From Desulfosoma sp. (GTDB lineage Bacteria > Desulfobacterota > Syntrophobacteria > Syntrophobacterales > DSM-9756): 64,000 nucleotides of DNA. The notes beneath the pieces are model-generated. The model was not told the DNA's origin, did not search any database, and saw only the letters and a list, made by a program, of their open reading frames with translations. The stretch covers positions 473,782-537,781 of the forward strand of contig JBBFKY010000001.1 in NCBI GenBank assembly GCA_037481875.1, given 5' to 3'. Position numbers and translations under genes: made by a program. Positions 49,894 through 57,463 of the stretch are shown one piece after another. The stretch's first letter is position 1. Every line of letters starts with the position of its first letter.

Positions 49894-52020
49894 ATGGGAG
49901 ACAAGAGGGATTGTCGATCCTTCACTGAAAGGTTGAATGAAGCTGTAGACGAGGGAGCCTGGCATGAGGTTCGAGATCTTTTTCAAAACCTTGGAGCTCG
50001 AGCTTTGTCAGGGCTTAGCGAACAAACGTGGGAACTTATCTTAGACATTTTTTTTTGGCGAAAGGCATGTGAGAATTTTTCGTCGCCGAATCCGACGAAA
50101 GACTTGGTGGAACGTAAAGTCCGAAAGCTTCTTTCCGTTCCGCCTCGGTTTTTGGAAAGGAAGAGTTACCCTTTGGCCTCCGTTCTCAGGCTTGGAAACC
50201 CTATGCCTGAACCTTTTCGTAGAAGGGATTCACGGCAAACATGGAAAAAACACGTCAGGCATCTTCGTCGGCAGGTCTTGGAAAGAAACGGATCTCGGCA
50301 AACCCCTATGCCCTCTGAACACAAGGGTATGGAAACCCAAAACTATGTGACCCTGCGGGATTTGGCTTTTCTGTGGTCTCCTGGTTTTCAGTTCAAACGC
50401 CTGAATTTCCGACAAGGCCGATTCCTTCATGTGGGACGACTCCTGAAAGCCCCCGAACCGTTCCATTTTCCCACATCACGGCGCCTTAGATGGTCCGAAG
50501 GAAATTCAAAGCGTTCTTTCGAGGATGCAGACCCCGCTCTTACCTTGAAAGACGATCATGTCGCAGTCCGTCCGGTTCCCGGGAAGGATTTGGAAGAGCA
50601 TGGCTCCTTGTGGAAGGGAAGTTCCTTACGAGAGCCACGGAACGTTGTGTGGGGAGTGTTGGGGTGGCGAGGAAACCGATTCCTTGCAAGACTTGTGGAA
50701 GCGACGGCGGAAGAATGGCGCCGCGTGCGTGATCTGGCCTTTTCCCTCAGCAGGGCTCGACGCCGCGTGGTCTTGTCCCTGCATAATGCTTCGGCGGCGG
50801 CCTGTAGCGGCTGGGCGTTTGACCCGGTGGACGTTCTCCACGACGATCCGCGTCATAGTAATGCCTTTGTTCGAGAAGTTTCAGGCTCACTTCAGCGGCT
50901 TGGGCGGAACCGGCATGACGACCTGAAAGCTTGTCCGAGAACGAGAAAAGGCAGTGGCTTTTGGAGGAGCGCTAGCCTTCGGGCCGCCATTTATGAGGGC
51001 CGGACCCCCGCGGTCCCAAGTGAAAATCCATTCTCGGACGGCTCTTTAGACGTGGATCTGGTGCAAAAGCTTTGGCGGGCTTGGGAACGTCGTCTTGTTT
51101 ATCCAAAGGCACTTCACGTGCTGTGGGAAGCATCGGCTCGAACGGCTTTGGGCTTTGAAATGCTTTTTCAGGAAGCGGTGCAAGCCCTGGATGGGCTCTT
51201 GGAATTTAGATCCCCAAGTGACCTTGTGGGAAAAATTCCTTTGGCCTGGAGCGGCTGGGTCAGCCCTCATCAGCAACTGTGCTGGCAGGACATTTCCTGC
51301 TGGTGGCGGGAAAAGCGACGCTTATGGCTTCCTGGTTTCAGCATTTTGAAAACCTGTCTAGAAAAAGGGCAGGCCTGGTTGGAGACCGGTCGGCTGGAAG
51401 CCTGTGTGGTGCCATGGATCGACAAATTTTTCATGTCGTCTCAAAGGGATAGGGATGCATCCTATCTGGCGCTTTTCATGGAATGGTTGCACAAGGAAGA
51501 CCTTTCCCCCATTGTTCTTTTGTGGGAAGACACGACTCGATGTCGTCATCCCAGCCTGGCCGTGGCGTTAGAAAGGTCTTGGAGCCCTGAGGCGTTTCAG
51601 GGGATTGGAGTCTTCGGCAACGGGGCTTGTTCACGCCGGAATGCGAAAACCTTTCTGATGAGGGAAGCCGAACCGAAGCGACTTTACGTGCTGAGACCTT
51701 TCGACGATACGCATGCGCCTCAAACCTTGGAATCGGTCCTGTCCGGGCGAGTTTCGGAGAAAACCTTTTTCGATTCCTACGATTCCTCGTGGAAAGACGG
51801 CACCTATGCGCTCTATGCAGGGACACAAGCAGCTTTTCTGACATCCATCGCCACAGATGCGGAAATCCTGCCGGCGTGGGTGGTATTTGAGGGTGTGAAG
51901 ATGCCTTTGGGATGTTTTTTTCGGCGTATCCTAAGAAGCCTGGTCTTGGGTCGACCTCACGGCACCTTATTTCAACCCAAATGGATGCGTCTTTATGCTC
52001 GGTTTGCCAACCTTTTGTGA
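49894..52020 (+). CDS. Large orphan protein, no recognised family
   Basis: 708 residues from ATG 49894 (AGGA upstream); a start at 49837 has no ribosome site. Soluble, rich in Arg, Trp and Leu, no signal peptide or membrane helix. Clear helical segments include WERRLVYPKALHVLWEASAR and LALFMEWLHKEDLSPIVLLW. The strongest-looking conserved part is the C-terminal ~300 residues. Residues ~346-383 are encoded by a 116-bp element with inverted ends, so this part is an insertion and not ancestral sequence. It stands between repeat DNA and pcm with no obvious operon partner. I cannot assign a function. Confidence 0.65.
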   Translation: MGDKRDCRSFTERLNEAVDEGAWHEVRDLFQNLGARALSGLSEQTWELILDIFFWRKACENFSSPNPTKDLVERKVRKLLSVPPRFLERKSYPLASVLRLGNPMPEPFRRRDSRQTWKKHVRHLRRQVLERNGSRQTPMPSEHKGMETQNYVTLRDLAFLWSPGFQFKRLNFRQGRFLHVGRLLKAPEPFHFPTSRRLRWSEGNSKRSFEDADPALTLKDDHVAVRPVPGKDLEEHGSLWKGSSLREPRNVVWGVLGWRGNRFLARLVEATAEEWRRVRDLAFSLSRARRRVVLSLHNASAAACSGWAFDPVDVLHDDPRHSNAFVREVSGSLQRLGRNRHDDLKACPRTRKGSGFWRSASLRAAIYEGRTPAVPSENPFSDGSLDVDLVQKLWRAWERRLVYPKALHVLWEASARTALGFEMLFQEAVQALDGLLEFRSPSDLVGKIPLAWSGWVSPHQQLCWQDISCWWREKRRLWLPGFSILKTCLEKGQAWLETGRLEACVVPWIDKFFMSSQRDRDASYLALFMEWLHKEDLSPIVLLWEDTTRCRHPSLAVALERSWSPEAFQGIGVFGNGACSRRNAKTFLMREAEPKRLYVLRPFDDTHAPQTLESVLSGRVSEKTFFDSYDSSWKDGTYALYAGTQAAFLTSIATDAEILPAWVVFEGVKMPLGCFFRRILRSLVLGRPHGTLFQPKWMRLYARFANLL
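50928..51043 (+). mobile_element. MITE-like element inserted within the orphan gene
   Basis: Left end AGCTTGTCCGAGAAC (50928-50942) and right end TTCTCGGACGGCT (51031-51043) are near-perfect inverted repeats. About 90 bases of GC-rich sequence with small hairpins lie between them. The same end sequence occurs in several intergenic copies in this window. No transposase is encoded, as in MITEs. Translation reads through it. Confidence 0.6.
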
Positions 52021-52111
52021 AGGGTTCAGAGAAAAAGGAATTGACTTGATTTTCAATTAGTTCTAAGCCTTACCGTGCATTTCTTAAGCTAGACACGACA
52101 CCTGTGGAAAC

Positions 52112-52759
52112 ATGAACAACAATTTTCAAAAAGCTCGCGACAAGATGGTGGACACCCAGCTGGTCACACGGGGGATTCATGACCCTCGCGTGTTGGCCGC
52201 CATGCGCAAGGTGCCCAGACATCTTTTCATCAGTGAAGCTCTCCAGTCTCAAGCCTATGCGGACCATCCCCTGCCCATCGGTGATAAACAGACCATCAGC
52301 CAGCCGTACATAGTGGCCCTCATGACTGAGGCCTTACAGCTTCAAGGGCATGAAAAGGTCCTGGAAATCGGAACAGGTTCCGGCTATCAAACGGCGATCC
52401 TCGCGGAACTGGCTCAGAAGGTATACAGCATCGAGCGGCTACCAAGCCTGTTGCACAAGGCTCGACATGTGCTGGAAAAACTCGGGTACCGCAACGTGGT
52501 GTTAAAGGTCGGGGACGGCACCATGGGATGGCCTGAGGAAGCTCCTTTCGATGGCATTCTTGTGTCCGCCGGAGCTCCCAAGGTTCCTCAACCCCTGGTG
52601 GATCAACTGGCCATGGGCGGCCGCCTTGTGATTCCCGTGGGGGATCGTCTGAGTCAGGACCTGGTGCTGGTGGAGCGGGTTCCTGAAGGAATTCGCAAAA
52701 GCAGCCTGGGTGGTTGCCGCTTCGTGGATCTTATCGGCAAATGGGGTTGGGAGGAGTAA
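52112..52759 (+). CDS. pcm: Protein-L-isoaspartate O-methyltransferase
   Basis: 215 residues. It repairs isoaspartyl damage in proteins using SAM. Family blocks are present: MVDTQLVTRGIHDPRVLAAM, the VPRHLFISE motif, QTISQPYIVALMTEAL, the SAM motif VLEIGTGSGYQTAILAEL, and ILVSAGAPKVPQPLVDQLA. Full length. The next gene begins 18 bases later. Confidence 0.96.
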   Translation: MNNNFQKARDKMVDTQLVTRGIHDPRVLAAMRKVPRHLFISEALQSQAYADHPLPIGDKQTISQPYIVALMTEALQLQGHEKVLEIGTGSGYQTAILAELAQKVYSIERLPSLLHKARHVLEKLGYRNVVLKVGDGTMGWPEEAPFDGILVSAGAPKVPQPLVDQLAMGGRLVIPVGDRLSQDLVLVERVPEGIRKSSLGGCRFVDLIGKWGWEE

Positions 52760-52776
52760 GGGGATAAGGGTATTAA

Positions 52777-53940
52777 ATGAGCAGGGCAAAGAGGGAAGAG
52801 CTGTCTTCGGGTGACATAGTCAAGGAAAATAAGCGTCTTCGAGAGGAACTGGAGCGGCTCATTCACACGGCGGCTGCCAACGAAAAGATCTGGCGGCACA
52901 TGGTGGAAATTGAACGCGTCTTGTTCCGTACACGCGATTTCGACCGCCTGGCTTCCGAGTTGCTCACGGAAATTCGAGCCCGCTTTGATGTAGACGGCGT
53001 GGCCCTGATCCTGACCCATCCCGACATCGTGGATCGTTTTTTTCCTGAGCTTTTGAATGGAGCAAACGGTTCCGTTTTGGAAGATGCGGCGGGAACATGT
53101 ATCCTGACCGTTCAGGAAAGCGCCTTGTGTTCGAATGCTGCGGAACAAGTGGCAACGCCCATGCTGTTTCAAGGGGAAGAAACCCTTGGAAGGCTCATGG
53201 ACCGCATACCTTCCTTGCCGGAAAGCTTTTATCCCATAGGCTCGGCGGCTCTCGTGCCCCTACGGATTCATGACCTCAATTACGGGTTCTTGCTGTTGGC
53301 CTGTGCCGATCGCGATCACTACCGTCCTGGAGACGGGACCGAGCTTCTGGAACAAATGGGAATCAAAATCGCCTTGTGCATGGAAAACTGCCTGGCCTAC
53401 GAACGCGTCAAGGATCTTTCCGATCGAGATGCACCGACGGGGCTATTGAACTTTTTTCAAATTCATAACGTGTTGGAAAGAGAATTTCGCCGAGCCAAAA
53501 GGCGTGGTGCGGCCTTGTCTGTGCTTGCTTTGGATCTGGAATTTGTGGACGAGGCGGCGGAACATGAGGACATGGTGGATCCGGTGCTTCGGCATGTGGG
53601 GGAACTGCTGCGCACAACCTTTCCTGACGGTGAAGGTTTTATCGGCCGGTACGGCAGTGTGGAGTTTCTCGTGGTGTGTCCCTATGCCGATGCCCGGGAA
53701 GTTCAGGTTTTGGCTTCAAAACTTCATGACTTGATTCGGCGTTCCCCTCTGCGTCATGGCCGAACCGTCATCCTGATTCGACCCCGTATCGGCACAGCCA
53801 CATTGACTCCTGCCATGCAAAAACCTTATGAGCTTCTGGACGCTGCCCAGAAGGCTCTGTGCCTTCTGAAAACCTTTCAGGCTTCTTTCTTTGCGGCCAC
53901 CGACCCCAAAAAAGACGAAGCGTCTCCCCTGGAGAACTGA
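52777..53940 (+). CDS. GAF and degenerate GGDEF domain protein
   Basis: 387 residues. A coiled-coil start (KENKRLREELERLI) is followed by a DUF484/GAF-like sensor domain (~45-215) and a GGDEF-like domain (~225-375). The latter has the DAPTGLLNFFQIHNVLEREF entry and LSVLALDLEF, but the signature loop reads RYGSVEFLVV instead of GGDEF. It is therefore unlikely to make cyclic-di-GMP and may bind a nucleotide or partner protein. Follows pcm by 18 bases and converges with the hdr-flx operon. Confidence 0.82.
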   Translation: MSRAKREELSSGDIVKENKRLREELERLIHTAAANEKIWRHMVEIERVLFRTRDFDRLASELLTEIRARFDVDGVALILTHPDIVDRFFPELLNGANGSVLEDAAGTCILTVQESALCSNAAEQVATPMLFQGEETLGRLMDRIPSLPESFYPIGSAALVPLRIHDLNYGFLLLACADRDHYRPGDGTELLEQMGIKIALCMENCLAYERVKDLSDRDAPTGLLNFFQIHNVLEREFRRAKRRGAALSVLALDLEFVDEAAEHEDMVDPVLRHVGELLRTTFPDGEGFIGRYGSVEFLVVCPYADAREVQVLASKLHDLIRRSPLRHGRTVILIRPRIGTATLTPAMQKPYELLDAAQKALCLLKTFQASFFAATDPKKDEASPLEN

Positions 53941-53973
53941 AAAATTGAAAGGCCGTCGTGCGAGCTTTGCCCA

Positions 53974-54816
53974 TCACAGTTCCGGAGGCATTGCCCGTAA
54001 GGCTTTACCGGAAAACACGGGGCCGTCGACGCACACATAAGTGCTTCCGATATTGCATCGGCCGCATAGGCCGATGCCGCATTTCATACGCCGTTCCAGC
54101 GTTGTATAAATCTGATCGTCTTCGTATCCCAGTTCTTTCAAACCCGCCAAGACAAACTTGATCATGATAGGTGGACCGCATGTGATGGCCACCCTGTTGA
54201 ACGGATTGGGGGCTTCTTCGGCCAGAATGGTCGGCACGAATCCGACGCGTTCCGACCATCCAGGAAATTCTCGGTCCACGGTAAGCACCAAATGCACGCC
54301 CGCCGCCCGCCATTCGTCGAATTCGTATCGGTAACAGAGATCTTCCGGAGACCTGGCACCGTAGATCACGGTGATGTCACCGAAATCGGCTCGATTGTCC
54401 AACATGGTTAAAAGCAGCGTGCGAAGAGGCGCCATGCCGATACCGCCTCCGATAAAGAGAATGTCTCGGCCTTTCATGGTGGTGTAGGGAAAGCTGTTTC
54501 CTAGGGGAGCGCGGACACCTACCGTATCCCCCACGTTCAACTGATGCAGGGCTCGGGTGACTTCGCCCGTGCGCATGACACTGAACTGAAGGTATTCTCT
54601 GCGGGTGGGGGGTGAATTGATGACGAAAGTGGATTCCCCCACTCCAAAAACCGAGATTTGTCCCACCTGTCCCGGCTGAAAGGAAAACTGGGATGCTACA
54701 GAAGGATCTTTCCACACAAGGCGAAAGGTGCGAATGCTGGGAGTCTCTTGAATGATATCGCGAACAACGGCCATCTGTGGCCGGTATGGATGGGTTTTTA
54801 AAAGGCTTCTAGTCAT
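53974..54816 (-). CDS. flxA: FlxA-type FAD/NAD(P)H oxidoreductase with 2Fe-2S cluster
   Basis: 280 residues from ATG 54816 (GGAGG upstream), overlapping flxB by 8 bases; an upstream frame extension is not coding-like. A ferredoxin-NADP reductase fold: FAD site FSFQPGQVGQISVFGVGEST, GVRAPLGNSFP, NAD site ILFIGGGIGMAPLRTLL, and VIYGARSPEDL. It ends in a PyrK-like 2Fe-2S site, CGIGLCGRCNIGSTYVC. In the Flx-Hdr complex this subunit exchanges electrons with NAD(H). Last gene of the operon. Confidence 0.87.
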   Translation of the reverse strand: MTRSLLKTHPYRPQMAVVRDIIQETPSIRTFRLVWKDPSVASQFSFQPGQVGQISVFGVGESTFVINSPPTRREYLQFSVMRTGEVTRALHQLNVGDTVGVRAPLGNSFPYTTMKGRDILFIGGGIGMAPLRTLLLTMLDNRADFGDITVIYGARSPEDLCYRYEFDEWRAAGVHLVLTVDREFPGWSERVGFVPTILAEEAPNPFNRVAITCGPPIMIKFVLAGLKELGYEDDQIYTTLERRMKCGIGLCGRCNIGSTYVCVDGPVFSGKALRAMPPEL

Positions 54817-55888
54817 GAGCCTCCTCCGTCTCACCCATGGCCCACACAATGGCACGAATATCCATGGCCACGGGACAGTGCCGCAGGCAACGGCCACAGC
54901 CGCAGCAGGCGAAGCGGCCGTATTTTTCGGGAAAATAACTGAACTTATGGCCGATTCGGTTTCGAAACCGTTCGGCCTTGAAGGGACGTGGATTATGCCC
55001 GCTGGCTTCCAAGGTGAAATGAAAGAACATGCAGGAGTCCCAGGAACGCAGTCGTTCCCCTTGAAAGCCATGAGTCTCGTCGGTGATGGTGAAACAGTAG
55101 CAGGTGGGACAGACAAACGTACACACACCACAACTGAGGCATCGGTGCGTCTGAAAACGCCAGAAAGCCATGTCGGAAAAACGTTTTGAAAAAGATTCGG
55201 CCCTTTCGGTCAAGGAATTCACATGCTCGGTGCTGCGCCGTGCCTTTTCCCGCACATGGTGCGCTTCTTGGGTTTGGGAAGCCGTCGCGGTATTTCCGAT
55301 GCCTTCCAAAAAGGCTTGTCCCTTGTCGGTAAGAGCGTGAAGCACATAGCCTTCGTTTATGGGAATCATCTGGACATCGCTTCCCTCGGTATCCGCCGGA
55401 TGACTGCCTACGCCGCCACAAAAGCATGCCGAGTCGGGACCGGAACAGACCATGGAGACCACGATATTTTTCTCACGCCGTGCCTTATAAACAGGATCCA
55501 CAAAAGGACCCTGAAGAAAGGAACGGTCAAAAACAAGAAATCCACGGGCGTCACAGGGACGGCATCCAAAGAGGACAGTGGGTTGGATCTCCTTTGTGTC
55601 CTCGACAAATGTGGTTTGAGGCGAAAATTCGCAGGATTCCTTGTCCAGGCGAAATCGCAAAAGCTCTTCCACCTGTGGGAAAAGGACGTTTTTGGCGGAC
55701 TTGACCGGAAGACGCTGAAAATCCGGTTCCATGCCTTCCTGAAATGGTTTGAAAGTCACCACATGGGGAAACGAAACGTCCAACGTGGGCACCCAGATTT
55801 GCACCTCACGGGCCAACCGCATGAGGAAGTCTTTAAGATCCCCATGGGAGAGAAAGGATGCGCTTTTCATAGTCATTTTTTGTTCCAT
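54809..55888 (-). CDS. flxB: FlxB-type 4Fe-4S dicluster protein (AsrA-like)
   Basis: About 359 residues from ATG 55888; the open frame extends further upstream but would overlap flxC. An AsrA/hydrogenase-beta-like N-terminal domain has VLFGCRPCDARGFLVFDR. Two clusters follow in the C-terminal half, CLSCGVCTFVCPTCYCF and CCGCGRCLRHCP. In FlxABCD-HdrABC it passes electrons from FlxA to ferredoxin-type partners. The start choice is uncertain because no strong ribosome site is present. Confidence 0.82.
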   Translation of the reverse strand: MEQKMTMKSASFLSHGDLKDFLMRLAREVQIWVPTLDVSFPHVVTFKPFQEGMEPDFQRLPVKSAKNVLFPQVEELLRFRLDKESCEFSPQTTFVEDTKEIQPTVLFGCRPCDARGFLVFDRSFLQGPFVDPVYKARREKNIVVSMVCSGPDSACFCGGVGSHPADTEGSDVQMIPINEGYVLHALTDKGQAFLEGIGNTATASQTQEAHHVREKARRSTEHVNSLTERAESFSKRFSDMAFWRFQTHRCLSCGVCTFVCPTCYCFTITDETHGFQGERLRSWDSCMFFHFTLEASGHNPRPFKAERFRNRIGHKFSYFPEKYGRFACCGCGRCLRHCPVAMDIRAIVWAMGETEEAHD

Positions 55889-55908
55889 GTGATTCTCGAC
55901 ACGCGAAT

Positions 55909-56859
55909 TTAGATTCCTTTGACCGATGCGTCGTAGCTCAGCAAAGGCGGCTGAGCCATTATGTCCGTGCCCGATTCGTAGTTCCAGAGTTCCTGGGCGA
56001 TTTCGGCTGTTTTTTCTTTCAACAATCCAATGGGGATTTTCATGGGACAGACCCGTTCGCATTCGCCGCATTCAGTGCATCGGCCCGCCAGATGCAAGGT
56101 GTGGATCATGTGGAACAAGAATTTGTCACGGACAGAATCTTTTTGAGTGACCCACTTTGGGGTGCGTGATTCGGCCAGGCATTGATCCTGACAAACACAT
56201 AAAGGACAAGCATTACGGCAGGCGTAGCAACGCAAGCATCGTTCAAGTTCTCGAAGCCAAAAGGTTTTACGGGCTTCCAGGGGTTGACTTTCCAGCGCAT
56301 GCACATGGGCGAAGGGATCTTTCGGCGCCGGCCTGGTTATGGGGGGTTCGGCAAGAACGTCATAGATAACGGGATTTGGATATCGGCATCTTTGGCAGCG
56401 TCGTGCCAAAACCCTGTCCAGAGGAATGGGATCCACTCCATCGGTGCAGGTCAGCACGACCATCCCGTCGCCAAAGGACACGTCGAGAATGGGACCGGAT
56501 CGGGTTTTGGCCGAAAGCACAGCGTCTACATCCACTGTGCCGGAGCACGGCAATCCAAAAATGACCAGCCGGTTTCGGTCCACAAAGCCTTCCTGTATGA
56601 GCGCCGTCACGGATCGGCTGTCGCAGCCCTTGACCAGAATACCGATTTTCTTTTCCCCATGGCTTGGGGCTTTCAAAGACTTTGCCAGATAAACGGAAAG
56701 ATTGGGGGCGCACAGAGGATTCCAGATCAGGGAATCCAGGTCGTTGCGGGTATGAAGGAAAGCCGGGACCGCATGGAGCGGGTCGTAACCTTTTTGCCAG
56801 CCCAGGACCAAATCCGTTTGATCCCAGAAAGATTCCACAAGGGTTCTGAGCGAGTTCAT
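55909..56859 (-). CDS. flxC: FlxC-type Fe-S protein (F420-hydrogenase beta-like)
   Basis: About 316 residues from ATG 56859, with GAGG five bases upstream; the alternative ATG at 56892 lacks one. An N-terminal domain has GILVKGCDSRSVTALIQE and VIFGLPCSGTVDVDAVLS. Its CRYP/CTDG segment and the clusters CLRCYACRNACPLCVC and CTECGECERVCP follow. The domain mix resembles F420-dependent hydrogenase beta and AsrA-type proteins. It belongs to the electron-input arm of the Flx-Hdr complex. Confidence 0.83.
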   Translation of the reverse strand: MNSLRTLVESFWDQTDLVLGWQKGYDPLHAVPAFLHTRNDLDSLIWNPLCAPNLSVYLAKSLKAPSHGEKKIGILVKGCDSRSVTALIQEGFVDRNRLVIFGLPCSGTVDVDAVLSAKTRSGPILDVSFGDGMVVLTCTDGVDPIPLDRVLARRCQRCRYPNPVIYDVLAEPPITRPAPKDPFAHVHALESQPLEARKTFWLRELERCLRCYACRNACPLCVCQDQCLAESRTPKWVTQKDSVRDKFLFHMIHTLHLAGRCTECGECERVCPMKIPIGLLKEKTAEIAQELWNYESGTDIMAQPPLLSYDASVKGI

Positions 56860-56917
56860 CCTTTCCTCTATACAGGCTCTGTTCAAAGTCATTGGAACTA
56901 GCCCTGCTTCAGCGGTG

Positions 56918-57463
56918 TCAACGAGTAGCAGTCGAGTTCAGGGGCACAGCGAGTTGACACATGCCGGCGTTAGCAAGGTTGCAGCCTGGGGCTGTCATGC
57001 TATCACGGGTTTGATGCGGCAAAGCGCCAAAGCCTGGGTTAGGTCCTAACTCTTCAATGATGGCGGAAAACTCTGTTACCACCTGCTGCCAGCGTTGGCC
57101 TTCGGATGCGGACACCCAGGTGTACCGAAACCGTCTTGGATCTATACCGATGAAAGGTAGGTAACGTTGCACCAGTTCCAGACGGCGTCGAGCATAAAAG
57201 TTTCCCACGGCATAGTGGCAGTCCTTGGGATGACATCCGGAAACCAGAACCCCGTCGGCTCCTTGCGCCAGAGCTTTGATCACAAACAAAGGGTCCATAC
57301 GTCCCGTGCAGGGTATACGAATGATGCGCAGATAAGGCGGTTGGCGAAACCGGCACACACCGGCGGTATCCGCTCCGCCGTAAGAACACCAGTTGCAGAG
57401 GAATCCCAGAATGCGAAGCGAAGAATGAGGTTTATCCGCGATGTTCATGGTGTTTTCAAGCAC
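56918..57463 (-). CDS. flxD: MvhD/FlxD-type 2Fe-2S protein
   Basis: 181 residues. The GTG at 57463, overlapping hdrA by 8 bases, has GGAGG six bases upstream, better than the ATG at 57448. The MvhD family pattern is clear: LGFLCNWCSYGGADTAGVC (CNWC motif), RIIRIPCTGRMDP, GADGVLVSGCHPKDCHY. MvhD-type subunits connect hydrogenase or Flx modules to HdrA. The last ~40 residues are a non-conserved tail. Confidence 0.92.
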   Translation of the reverse strand: MLENTMNIADKPHSSLRILGFLCNWCSYGGADTAGVCRFRQPPYLRIIRIPCTGRMDPLFVIKALAQGADGVLVSGCHPKDCHYAVGNFYARRRLELVQRYLPFIGIDPRRFRYTWVSASEGQRWQQVVTEFSAIIEELGPNPGFGALPHQTRDSMTAPGCNLANAGMCQLAVPLNSTATR

